Source: Opitutales bacterium
GTDB taxonomy: Bacteria; Verrucomicrobiota; Verrucomicrobiia; Opitutales; Opitutaceae
Assembly: GCA_021772595.1 (NCBI GenBank)
Contig: JAJFLS010000048.1
Location: forward strand, 1 to 12,722
Reading direction: 5' to 3'
DNA: 12,722 bases
The notes under the pieces are model-generated. The model searched no databases. It saw nothing but the letters and a program-made list of their open reading frames with translations, and was not told the origin of the DNA. Shown here in pieces: positions 1 through 6,810 of the stretch. Both the position numbers and the translations under genes were made by a program. Within the stretch, counting starts at the first letter, position 1; every line of letters starts with the position of its first letter.

Positions 1-2
1 CC

Positions 3-680
3 GGTCGGCGACTGGAGGACTTTACCCGCGAGAAAATTTTCAAACCGCTCGGAATGACTGACACGAACTACCTGCCGTCACCAGATCTCAAACACCGCAT
101 CGCGCCGACCAAATGGATAAACGGAAAAATGCTGCAAGGCACCGCGAACAATCCCATCTGCAGAAAGACCGGCGGAGTACACGGCCACGCTGGAATGTTC
201 ACAACAGCATCCGATCTGGCTAAATTCTCCCGGATGATTCTGAACAAGGGAAAGCTGAACGGTATTCAATTTCTCAAGCCGGAAACCGTTGAGCTGATGA
301 CCTCCGTACAGTCGCCCGCCGGAGTGGATTCCTGGCGAGGATTGGGATGGGACATGGACAGTAGTTATTCCAAACAGCGAGGAAGCCTTTTCCCGCTCGG
401 CGGCTTCGGCCACACCGGATTTATTGGTTCGAGTTTATGGATCGATCCCTACTCCCGCTCGTTTGTCATCTTCATGAGCAACCGCGTTCATCCGGACGGG
501 AACGGCGATGTGATCGATCTGCGACACCGCCTGGGAACGCTTGCCGCCGAAGCAATCCGGGATTTCGATTTTACTTCCGTTCCCAACGCTCTGACTAAAA
601 CGCTAAACGGAATCGATGTCCTGGAACAACAGAACTTCGCTCCGCTGGAAGGCGCAAAGATCCCTAAAAACAACCCATGA
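3..680 (+). CDS. Serine hydrolase, beta-lactamase/DD-peptidase fold (5' end missing)
   Basis: This is the C-terminal part (225 residues) of a class C beta-lactamase-like serine hydrolase; the reading frame is open from the first base of the window. The segment starting LEDFTREKIFKPLGMTDT matches the 'I..PLGM.dT' stretch typical of this family (PF00144). It is followed by GGVHGHAGMFTTASDLAKF, the family's 'G.v.GhAGlfsTa.Dla.f' signature, and by GFGHTGFIGSSLWIDP, where HTG takes the place of the third active-site box (KTG). The SxxK nucleophile motif and any signal peptide would lie upstream of the window, so catalytic competence and export cannot be judged. Members act as esterases, peptidases or penicillin-binding-like proteins; the substrate is unknown. 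Its stop codon overlaps the start of the FAD oxidoreductase (ATGA at 677-680), so the two are almost certainly cotranscribed. Confidence 0.88.
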   Translation, partial: GRRLEDFTREKIFKPLGMTDTNYLPSPDLKHRIAPTKWINGKMLQGTANNPICRKTGGVHGHAGMFTTASDLAKFSRMILNKGKLNGIQFLKPETVELMTSVQSPAGVDSWRGLGWDMDSSYSKQRGSLFPLGGFGHTGFIGSSLWIDPYSRSFVIFMSNRVHPDGNGDVIDLRHRLGTLAAEAIRDFDFTSVPNALTKTLNGIDVLEQQNFAPLEGAKIPKNNP

Positions 681-2347
681 AAAAACCCCTGCTTTTCCTG
701 TTGCTCAGCTTTCTCCTTATTCCATTGCTTGGACTATCGGGACGTTCCTACGACATTTGCGTCTATGGAGCCACCTCGGGCGGCGTTGTCGCGGCGCTCC
801 AGGCGGATCGGATGGGGAAGTCTGTTCTACTTCTGGAGCCCTACAAACATGTGGGCGGATCGACCACTGGCGGACTCAGCGCCGTGGATGTGGGCAATCC
901 AGCTACTATCGGAGGAATCGCGCGAGAGTATTTCGCTAAGTTGGCGGAACGCTATGGCAAGACGCTGAAGTTCGACAACTACTTCGCCCATACGGGAGGC
1001 GACTTCGTCATCGAACCCAGTGGCGCAGAGAAGTTGTTTCTCGAATACATTGCGGAGAGCAATATCGATCTGTTCTACGACAAGAAAATCGTATCGGCTC
1101 AAAAGCGAGATGCTAAGATCCAATCCATCACGATGCTCGACGGAACCGTGTACGAAGCGAAAGTCTTTATCGACGCAACCTACGAAGGCGATCTTATGGC
1201 CCTGGCAGGAGTTAGCTACACGACGACCCGCGAGGCGAATAGCCAATACCGCGAAACCGGCAACGGATTCAGCATTAGAGAAGACCGATACTATCCGTCG
1301 GTCTACTGGGGAGTCCCAGGAGAAAATGGTCGCCGTCCAGACGGCAAAGGGATTTGGGATCGAGATTTGCCGATTTCGCCTTACATCGATCCGACCAATC
1401 GTGAGAGCGGGCTGCTCCCCACCATCAAACCTTATCAGGGCGAACAAAACGGAGAGCGAGCAGCAGGGGTGCAAGCTTACTGTTTTCGACTATGCATGAC
1501 CAATGATCCGGACAACCGGATTCCGATATCGAAACCCGACAACTATGACCCCTGGAATTACGAAATCCAACGTCGCTTCATTCAGGCCTGCTTGCTTCAG
1601 GGCGACGACATGGACATTCGGTGGTTCACAAAATTGGATCCTCTCGTGAACGGTAAGTGGGATTTCAATACCGCTACATTCGGATCGAACATACCTGGAC
1701 TGAGTTGGGAATGGCCGGATGCGAATTGGGCAAAACGCAAGGAGTTATACGACTATCAACGCGACTACCATGTGGGGCTCCTCTATTTCCTGGCGACCGA
1801 TCCAGTTGTGCCGGAAAAACTGCGCGAGGAGGCGCGATCGTTTGGACTTTGCAAAGACGAGTTCGCCGACAATGGCGGCTGGCCCTACCAGATCTACGTG
1901 CGCGAAGCGCGCCGCATGGTGTCAGGCTTGGTCATGAACGAGAATCATTGTACCGGCGCCTTGGATGCTCCAAAGCCTATAGCCATGGCGTCCTACGGAA
2001 TCGACATTCACGAAATCCAACGGATCGCCTACAAGGACATGATCGTCCGAGAAGGCAAGAGCCCCGCTCGCGTTAAAGTAAAACCTTTCGGCATCGGCTA
2101 CGGCTCCATCGTTCCCAAAGAAAACGAGTGCACGAACCTACTGGTAACCTTCAGTCTCTCCGCAAGCCACGTGGCGTTCGGCTCGATCCGGATGGAGCCG
2201 ACCTTTATGATGTTGAACCAGTCCGCCGCTTCCGCTGCCGTTCAAGCGGTTGACGAAGATATCCCCATCCAGGAAATCAACTACGATGCATTGAGAAAAA
2301 AGATATTGGCTGACGGCCAAATTCTATCCCTTCCCTCCCGCGAGTGA
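677..2347 (+). CDS. Secreted FAD-dependent oxidoreductase (PF12831 type)
   Basis: A 556-residue protein with an N-terminal hydrophobic signal segment (residues 4-22). It is followed at once by a Rossmann dinucleotide-binding fold: YDICVYGATSGGVVAALQAD (GATSGG at 31-36), then VLLLEP with Glu54 in the position that binds the FAD ribose, then HVGGSTTGGLS (58-68). The C-terminal segment with SASHVAFGSIRMEPTFMMLN and SAASAAVQAV is also typical of the PF12831 FAD_oxidored family. Length is normal for the family and the frame is intact. These proteins are abundant in Verrucomicrobiota and Planctomycetota and are sometimes annotated 'xanthan lyase' by transfer from fusion proteins; no lyase domain is seen here. 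The substrate is unknown, and a sugar or glycoside is an inference from neighbours. The start is fixed by the 4-base ATGA overlap with the upstream gene, which implies translational coupling. Export of a folded FAD protein without an obvious twin-arginine motif is a point to note. Confidence 0.9.
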   Translation: MKKPLLFLLLSFLLIPLLGLSGRSYDICVYGATSGGVVAALQADRMGKSVLLLEPYKHVGGSTTGGLSAVDVGNPATIGGIAREYFAKLAERYGKTLKFDNYFAHTGGDFVIEPSGAEKLFLEYIAESNIDLFYDKKIVSAQKRDAKIQSITMLDGTVYEAKVFIDATYEGDLMALAGVSYTTTREANSQYRETGNGFSIREDRYYPSVYWGVPGENGRRPDGKGIWDRDLPISPYIDPTNRESGLLPTIKPYQGEQNGERAAGVQAYCFRLCMTNDPDNRIPISKPDNYDPWNYEIQRRFIQACLLQGDDMDIRWFTKLDPLVNGKWDFNTATFGSNIPGLSWEWPDANWAKRKELYDYQRDYHVGLLYFLATDPVVPEKLREEARSFGLCKDEFADNGGWPYQIYVREARRMVSGLVMNENHCTGALDAPKPIAMASYGIDIHEIQRIAYKDMIVREGKSPARVKVKPFGIGYGSIVPKENECTNLLVTFSLSASHVAFGSIRMEPTFMMLNQSAASAAVQAVDEDIPIQEINYDALRKKILADGQILSLPSRE

Positions 2348-2522
2348 ACGACCAGCAATCGAAGCGTTCCAAATCTTAAACTTACCCCTAAAGAATCATA
2401 GACTAATTCCAATCGAGTCATTCCCAATCTCACTATCTCCCGAGAAGCCATTTGACAGCGGATCATCGCAAAATTTATTGTCGTAGCGATCTCGGAAGAT
2501 TCACCCCGCACACCCCAATGGT
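2348..2522. other. Intergenic spacer between FAD oxidoreductase and esterase genes
   Basis: A 175-bp gap without a credible gene. No strong hairpin followed by a T-run was seen after the oxidoreductase stop. The only recognisable signal is the candidate promoter listed at 2452-2479. Confidence 0.6.
2452..2479 (+). promoter_or_regulatory. Candidate sigma-70-type promoter for the alpha/beta hydrolase
   Basis: A perfect TTGACA (2452-2457) is followed after 16 bp by TTTATT (2474-2479), which matches four of six bases of the -10 consensus. It lies 43 bp upstream of the esterase start, in the longest spacer of this part of the + strand. Seen by eye only, so it is a candidate. Confidence 0.35.
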
Positions 2523-3452
2523 ATGAAAATCAAGATTCCTCTCAAAGGTCTTAGCTTGCTCGGGCTCGTCGTATCGAATTCATTAGGACAAAATCAGCCC
2601 GGCCAAATCACTAAACCGCCTCCCACCCATGCAGACATGTCCTACGGTTCGCACGAGCGCCATGTGTTCGACCTCTGGCTGAGTGATTCCAAGAACGGAC
2701 AGCCGACCCCTCTTGTGATCTACATCCACGGAGGAGGTTTTCGCGCCGGAAACAAAAACACCATAAAGGCGAATTCGATCAAACAGTTCCAGGACGCTGG
2801 CTTTTCTGTCGCAGCGATTCACTATCGGTTATCCGACGCCGGGGCGTATCCAATCATGATGGAAGACGCCGCGCGCTGCTTGCAAACGATTCGCAGCCGC
2901 GTGGATGAGTGGAATCTGGATACCAACAAAGTCGCTTGTTACGGAGGATCGGCCGGAGCGGGGATTTCTCTCTGGCTTGGCTTTCATGACGACCTGGCGG
3001 ATCCCAAAAGCGACGATCTCATCGCACGCCAATCGACACGCATTTCCGCGGCGGCCACCACTGTCGGCCAATCAACCTACGACCTGCATACCTTTCGCAA
3101 ATGGTTCGGCGTTCCCGACTTGAAGAACCACGAAGTGTTCTATCCGTTTTACGACGTGAAAGACGAATCGGAATGGAATTCCAAACGCGTAAAGAAACTC
3201 ATGATAGACGCCTCCGCGATTACGCATCTGACCAAAGACGATGTCCCGGTCTACATGGCCTATGGTCGTGGCGATGTCCCAGTCAACAAAGAGACACCTC
3301 AAGGAGTCTGGGTCCATCACGTCAAACTCGGCCTCAAGCTCCAAGAAGCGATGGCCAAGATCGGACTCGAGTGCAACGTCCAGTCGCCAGACCACCCCGA
3401 AACGAAATACGGCAGCATCGAAACCTTCCTCATCGCGAAACTCACGGAATGA
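2523..3452 (+). CDS. Secreted alpha/beta-hydrolase, esterase/lipase-like (HGGG type)
   Basis: A 309-residue alpha/beta-hydrolase of the 'alpha/beta hydrolase fold-3/BD-FAE' kind. An N-terminal hydrophobic segment (about residues 7-22, ending near LGQNQ) looks like a Sec signal peptide. The oxyanion-hole motif HGGGF is at 69-73 and the nucleophile elbow GGSAG at 141-145 with Ser143 as nucleophile. Asp251 in YGRGD and His291 in SPDHPET are plausible remaining triad members, but this assignment is inferred from position. Families with this architecture remove acetyl or other acyl groups from small esters and glycans outside the cytoplasm. The frame is intact and the length is normal. No Shine-Dalgarno sequence precedes the ATG; the signal peptide beginning right at this codon supports it. 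The next gene lies 168 bp downstream. Confidence 0.88.
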   Translation: MKIKIPLKGLSLLGLVVSNSLGQNQPGQITKPPPTHADMSYGSHERHVFDLWLSDSKNGQPTPLVIYIHGGGFRAGNKNTIKANSIKQFQDAGFSVAAIHYRLSDAGAYPIMMEDAARCLQTIRSRVDEWNLDTNKVACYGGSAGAGISLWLGFHDDLADPKSDDLIARQSTRISAAATTVGQSTYDLHTFRKWFGVPDLKNHEVFYPFYDVKDESEWNSKRVKKLMIDASAITHLTKDDVPVYMAYGRGDVPVNKETPQGVWVHHVKLGLKLQEAMAKIGLECNVQSPDHPETKYGSIETFLIAKLTE

Positions 3453-3524
3453 GGAGATCCAAAAGCGATTCACCAGCCGCTAATGGACGCAAATTTCCGC
3501 GAATCAATCATTGAAGGATGGGCA

Positions 3525-3540
3525 GGCCTGTCCTCAGGCC
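3525..3540. repeat. REP-like palindrome upstream of the DUF6807 gene
   Basis: GGCCTG-TCCT-CAGGCC forms a perfect 6-bp stem with a 4-base loop, set in a C/G-rich stretch (about 3519-3550). It resembles the other short palindromes in the window in size but has a different sequence and occurs once here. It lies in the 168-bp gap between the esterase stop and the DUF6807 start. The neighbouring text at about 3484-3512 (GGACGCAAATTTCCGCGAATC) resembles the degenerate stretch at 11831-11850. Confidence 0.5.
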
Positions 3541-3620
3541 GCCGCAATTCCCCACTCCGAATGACCAAACCCACAATAGGAATCGACGAAACCCGCGAAA
3601 TTGAGTTCAGTACCAAAGGC

Positions 3621-4589
3621 ATGAAGCCTTACATCTCTATTATCCCTACCGCGTTTTTTCTTCTGGCCTCGAACCTAATTGCCGGAGCCGAGAGAGCCCC
3701 GTCTGTGAACGAAACCGCCGACACTATCGAGATAGCAATTGGCGGCTCCCCCGTCCTGACTTACCACAAGGCCGTAGTCCAACCCCCTCCAGGCGCCGAC
3801 CCTGCGTTTGCTCGCAGCGGCTTTATTCACCCAGTGCATTCTCCCAGCGGAGCCGTCGTCACGGGAATCCATCCCGACGACCACATCCACCACCTCGGTC
3901 TCTGGCATGCTTGGGTCAAATGTGAGGTTGACGGCGAGGCCGTGGATTTTTGGAACCTGAAAGCGAAGACGGGCGCCATCCGTTTCGCCAAAACGATCAA
4001 ACTGATCTCCGACCCTAAAAGCGCTGGATTCACCGTCTCCCAAGAGCACATCATTTTCCCGGGAAACCCGCAGAAGGAAACCGTCATTCTCAGCGAAGAG
4101 CTCACGGTTATCGCTCGCTTAGTCGACGACGCTTACGAGATCGACTACCAAACCCGCCAGACCAACGTATCCAAACATTCGCTAAAACTGCCCGCCTATC
4201 GCTACGGCGGACCGATCGCCTATCGAGCCCCGCATCACTGGAACAAAACCAACAGCGACTATCTCAGCTCTGAGGGTAAAACACGCCTCGATGGCCACAC
4301 CACACGCTCGAAATGGATCGCCATGTGGGGGCCGTCCGAATCCAGCAGCGGGCACGACACTCTCTCGATTCTCAATCACAGCGGTAATCACGACTTCCCT
4401 CAGCACATGCGAGTCTGGCCACCAGAGACCAACAACGGAGCCATTTTCTTCAACTACGTCCCCATCCAGGAAACCGGTTGGGAGATCAAGCCCGAGGATA
4501 GCTCCACCATGCGATACCGAATAGTTGTCGAAAACGGCAAGCCCGACCCCACCACCCTAGAGCAGCGTTGGACCCGATTCGCACGCTGA
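3621..4589 (+). CDS. Secreted DUF6807 ('PmoA family') protein
   Basis: A 322-residue protein of the PF14100 family (DUF6807, often labelled 'PmoA family'). The histidine-rich block HPDDHIHHLGLWHAW at residues 84-98, preceded by SGFIHPVHSPSG (66-77), is the family hallmark and could bind a metal or sugar. The label refers to a historical name; nothing indicates methane oxidation. The frame is open from 3483, but I place the start at 3621: it begins a clean signal peptide (MKPYISIIPTAFFLLASNLIAGA), whereas the 46 extra upstream codons cross the palindrome at 3525-3540 and precede the hydrophobic segment. In Verrucomicrobiota and Planctomycetota this family is often found beside ThuA-like and oxidoreductase genes in sugar-related loci; the ThuA gene follows here. 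Biochemical function is not established. Confidence 0.85.
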   Translation: MKPYISIIPTAFFLLASNLIAGAERAPSVNETADTIEIAIGGSPVLTYHKAVVQPPPGADPAFARSGFIHPVHSPSGAVVTGIHPDDHIHHLGLWHAWVKCEVDGEAVDFWNLKAKTGAIRFAKTIKLISDPKSAGFTVSQEHIIFPGNPQKETVILSEELTVIARLVDDAYEIDYQTRQTNVSKHSLKLPAYRYGGPIAYRAPHHWNKTNSDYLSSEGKTRLDGHTTRSKWIAMWGPSESSSGHDTLSILNHSGNHDFPQHMRVWPPETNNGAIFFNYVPIQETGWEIKPEDSSTMRYRIVVENGKPDPTTLEQRWTRFAR

Positions 4590-4641
4590 ATACGCCGCTG
4601 AACTGGCATTTCCAACCGAGATCTCTCCCGACTGGAACCGA

Positions 4642-4670
4642 TTGACACGTACCGCCGGATCGCTTCTCAT
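4642..4670 (+). promoter_or_regulatory. Candidate promoter for the ThuA-like gene
   Basis: TTGACA (4642-4647), a perfect -35 consensus, is followed after 17 bp by TCTCAT (4665-4670), four of six bases matching the -10 consensus. It sits in the 122-bp gap before the ThuA-like gene and leaves a leader of roughly 35 bases before the 4712 start. Confidence 0.3.
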
Positions 4671-4692
4671 CGACCCCTACAAAACCCTGTTC

Positions 4693-4707
4693 CCTCCTCG
4701 GTGGAGG
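4693..4707 (+). promoter_or_regulatory. Shine-Dalgarno site within a small hairpin
   Basis: GGAGG at 4703-4707 lies 4 bases before the ATG at 4712. It is preceded by CCTCC at 4693-4697, so CCTCC-TCGGT-GGAGG can form a 5-bp G/C-rich stem that would cover the ribosome binding site. It is the clearest Shine-Dalgarno match seen in front of any gene here and is the main argument for the 4712 start. Whether the hairpin matters in vivo is inference. Confidence 0.35.
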
Positions 4708-4711
4708 CAAA

Positions 4712-5614
4712 ATGCCGCGGATACGCTGCGCAATGAAAGACAAAATTATGATCCGTACCTTAAATCGTTCCCTTAAATTGGCCATTCTGGCGCTCGCTTT
4801 GACTGTTTCATCGGCTTCCCTGATGGCTGCAGGCAAGGTTCTCTACGTCACCCACGAGCCGGGAAATTGGCACAAATACACCCCACAGCTGAAAATTTTC
4901 AAAGAGCAGATCGCCAAGAAGGCCAGCTGGGACGTCACGGTTATTACCGGCGATTACGACGGCGTGATCGAGCAGCTCAAAAAGCGCAACTTTGCCAAAG
5001 GCTACGACGCGATCGTCTACAACTATTGTTTCGCTAATAGCGAAGATCTGGACGCCTGCGCGAATATCATGCGTCAGACTCGCAACGGCGGCGTGCCCGC
5101 AATGCTGATACACTGCTCAATGCACAGCTGGTGGGGAACTTACAAGTCTGGCGAAAAAGGAGCGCTCGGAGAAGACTACAAGGGCAAGGCTCTGGCCACC
5201 CCCGAACTCGCCGCCAAGTGGAAAGAGGATCACCCAAAAGGCCGCTTTCCCGCATACGGCGACTTCACCGGCGTGGCTAGCGTTCGCCACGGAAAGAAAT
5301 TGCCGATCATTCTGCACAAAGTCGGCGATCATCCCGCGACCAAAGATCTCAAGGAAGGCTACGCCACTCCCAATACTGAGCTCTACAACAATGAGTACGT
5401 GCTGAGAAAAGTGGTGCCGATAATCAAAGGTTCCCAGGAAGGCGAAAAAGATGCGATCGTCATGTGGACCTGCCCTCAAGGTAAGTCGCAAGTCATGGGC
5501 CTATCGCTCGGACACGGCGCGGTGGGCGACGGTCCCGACGAATGGGAAACGCCCGAATTCCAAGGCCTCGTGATCAACGGCGTCAATTACCTGATCGAGC
5601 ATCCCAAGCCTTAA
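4712..5614 (+). CDS. Secreted ThuA-like domain protein
   Basis: A ThuA-like protein (PF06283, glutamine amidotransferase-like fold) of 300 residues from the 4712 start. After a hydrophobic export signal (about residues 20-40, ending LMAAG) the domain starts KVLYVTHEPGNWHKY. It contains YDAIVYNYCF (98-107), MLIHCSMHSWW (131-141), the DHPAT motif (206-210) and VMGLSLGHG (261-269), all characteristic. ThuA was named for trehalose utilisation in rhizobia, where a 3-keto disaccharide route has been proposed; the secreted homologues in Verrucomicrobiota and Planctomycetota are uncharacterised. Alternative starts are ATG at 4733 and 4748; the last gives a signal peptide with a shorter basic N-region (MIRTLNRSLK), while 4712 has the Shine-Dalgarno match. 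It follows the DUF6807 gene by 122 bp. Confidence 0.87.
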   Translation: MPRIRCAMKDKIMIRTLNRSLKLAILALALTVSSASLMAAGKVLYVTHEPGNWHKYTPQLKIFKEQIAKKASWDVTVITGDYDGVIEQLKKRNFAKGYDAIVYNYCFANSEDLDACANIMRQTRNGGVPAMLIHCSMHSWWGTYKSGEKGALGEDYKGKALATPELAAKWKEDHPKGRFPAYGDFTGVASVRHGKKLPIILHKVGDHPATKDLKEGYATPNTELYNNEYVLRKVVPIIKGSQEGEKDAIVMWTCPQGKSQVMGLSLGHGAVGDGPDEWETPEFQGLVINGVNYLIEHPKP

Positions 5615-5632
5615 GCCGCCCCGTTTTTAGAT

Positions 5633-5655
5633 TTCAATAGGTAGGGACTGATCCC
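5633..5655 (+). repeat. REP-like singlet, GTAGGGAC type (copy 1)
   Basis: The 16-base word TTCAATAGGTAGGGAC (5633-5648) recurs exactly, on the opposite strand, at 11737-11752. In both copies a GTAG foot is followed by a small palindrome; here it is GGGA-CTGA-TCCC (5644-5655). The element lies 18 bases after the ThuA-like stop codon and 28 bases before the first REPIN. Confidence 0.5.
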
Positions 5656-5682
5656 GCTGAGTGCATGAGTGTTGGTCGATTA

Positions 5683-5753
5683 TAGGAGCCTGCTTGCAGG
5701 CGATGTTCATCGCACTTCACTCAGCGAAAAAATCGCCTGCAAGCAGGCTCCTA
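5683..5753. repeat. REPIN-like inverted REP pair, copy 1
   Basis: Two 22-base arms, 5683-5704 and 5732-5753, are perfect reverse complements, separated by 27 bases. Each arm contains the core TAGGAGCCTGCTTGCAGGCG, whose inner GCCTG-CTTG-CAGGC can itself form a hairpin. The loop contains a further GCGATG/CATCGC self-complementary piece. The first base of the foot is A here (ATAG) rather than G on the left arm, but GTAG on the right. It lies in the 180-bp gap between the ThuA-like and PhyH genes. No polypeptide should be read from it even though an open frame crosses it. Confidence 0.85.
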
Positions 5754-5794
5754 CTTTTGATATCGTAACTATCGTCTCTGACGAATCGAAATAT

Positions 5795-6688
5795 ATGAAC
5801 AAAAACCCCACCCGTCCCGATTGCCCAACTGAATTGAGCGACGAGCAACTCTCCGCTTACTGGAGCGAAGGATATTTAGCGTTTGAAAACGCCCTAAGCC
5901 CGGCTGAAGTAGAAGAAGCGCGCCAGGGCCTGAGCGACATTGCGCGATCTTATGCCTTCAACGACGAAGTGGCTGAGTATCGACCCCGGACTACCAGCAA
6001 ATCAAACCACGGAGGTGCTTCCTTCTGGTCTAGATCGAGTCCCTGTTTCGTCCAGCTAGAGTCGGAATACGAACCCAGCTCAGAAAATATGGACGAACTC
6101 GAATCGAAAGTTCGGAAGACGATGTATTTTCAGGACGAGGCCCCGATATTCAACAGTATATATACTTCGCATCCGCGCATACAAGGAGTAGTCAAAAGCA
6201 TACTTGGGAAAGCGGTTGAACTCTATCAAACGATGGCGCTCGTTAAGGCAGCCGGATGCGGCGTGGAAAAACCATGGCATCAAGACAACGCCTATTTTGC
6301 TATCGAGGATATGGATCAGATTCTCGGAACTTGGATCGCCCTCGACGACGCGACCACAGAAAATGGCTGCATGCACTTACTGGCAAAGGGGCACAAACTA
6401 GGCCCGCTGCGCCATCACCATACATTCGATTGCGAAATCGTTTCCGGGCGAATTGATCCCGCTTCTTCAATCCCAATTGAATTGAAGCCAGGCGGCATTC
6501 TCTTTTTCCACGGCAACCTGCCGCACCAGACGCCCGCGAATACATCGCCCAACCGTCGGCGGGCCCTGCAATACCACTATAGAAGCGCGAGCAATGCCAC
6601 GATCTCAAAAGAAGCTTACTATAAGGTATTCAAGGAATCCGACGGAACCCCCGCATCCTGCAGCGCCGCGCTGCCAGAGAATTTTTAG
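5795..6688 (+). CDS. Phytanoyl-CoA dioxygenase (PhyH) family Fe(II)/2-oxoglutarate oxygenase
   Basis: A 297-residue PhyH-family (PF05721) non-heme iron dioxygenase without a signal peptide, so probably cytoplasmic. The iron-binding facial triad is visible as His162-x-Asp164 in KPWHQDNAYFAI and His244 in GNLPHQTPANTS, with an arginine cluster at 254-256 in NRRRALQYHYR positioned to hold the 2-oxoglutarate carboxylate. The N-terminal LSDEQLSAYWSEGYLAFENALS (14-35) is the typical helix-turn opening of the family. Members hydroxylate diverse small molecules, and the substrate cannot be predicted. The frame is open back to 5669, but those 42 codons are REPIN sequence; ATG 5795 starts a normal family N-terminus. 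No clear Shine-Dalgarno is seen. It is the last gene of the + strand run and converges on the DUF1501 gene. Confidence 0.88.
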   Translation: MNKNPTRPDCPTELSDEQLSAYWSEGYLAFENALSPAEVEEARQGLSDIARSYAFNDEVAEYRPRTTSKSNHGGASFWSRSSPCFVQLESEYEPSSENMDELESKVRKTMYFQDEAPIFNSIYTSHPRIQGVVKSILGKAVELYQTMALVKAAGCGVEKPWHQDNAYFAIEDMDQILGTWIALDDATTENGCMHLLAKGHKLGPLRHHHTFDCEIVSGRIDPASSIPIELKPGGILFFHGNLPHQTPANTSPNRRRALQYHYRSASNATISKEAYYKVFKESDGTPASCSAALPENF

Positions 6689-6720
6689 GCGAAGACTTTG
6701 GCAAAATACGGCGGTTCGCC

Positions 6721-6800
6721 AAATGTAGGAGCCTGCTTGCAGGCGATTATTTCGTTGAACTACGGCGAAGGAAATCGCCTGCAAGCAGGCTCCTACATTT
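6721..6800. repeat. REPIN-like inverted REP pair, copy 2
   Basis: Two perfect 28-base inverted arms (6721-6748 and 6773-6800) separated by 24 bases, the longest arm match of the three copies. Both arms carry the GTAG foot and the core TAGGAGCCTGCTTGCAGGCG. The loop has a TTCG...CGAA inner pairing (6751-6754 with 6766-6769). It fills most of the 122-bp gap between two convergent genes and ends 11 bases from the DUF1501 stop, so it could act as a bidirectional transcription barrier or 3'-end stabiliser, though no T-run follows either side. Confidence 0.9.
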
Positions 6801-6810
6801 GAGATAGCCG

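Noticed and set aside
827..1474. 215-codon open frame on the - strand
   Set aside because: It lies wholly inside the FAD oxidoreductase gene, which has clear family motifs; the antisense product shows no recognisable domain.
3101..3514. 137-codon frame overlapping the end of the esterase
   Set aside because: Arg/Ser-rich out-of-frame translation; the esterase frame has the HGGGF and GxSxG motifs.
3621..4589. Methane monooxygenase subunit PmoA
   Set aside because: The family nickname is misleading: no multiple membrane helices or copper-site context, and the protein is a small secreted DUF6807 member.
6721..6800. Classical rho-independent terminator
   Set aside because: The hairpin is strong but no T-run follows in either direction; it matches the REPIN family instead.
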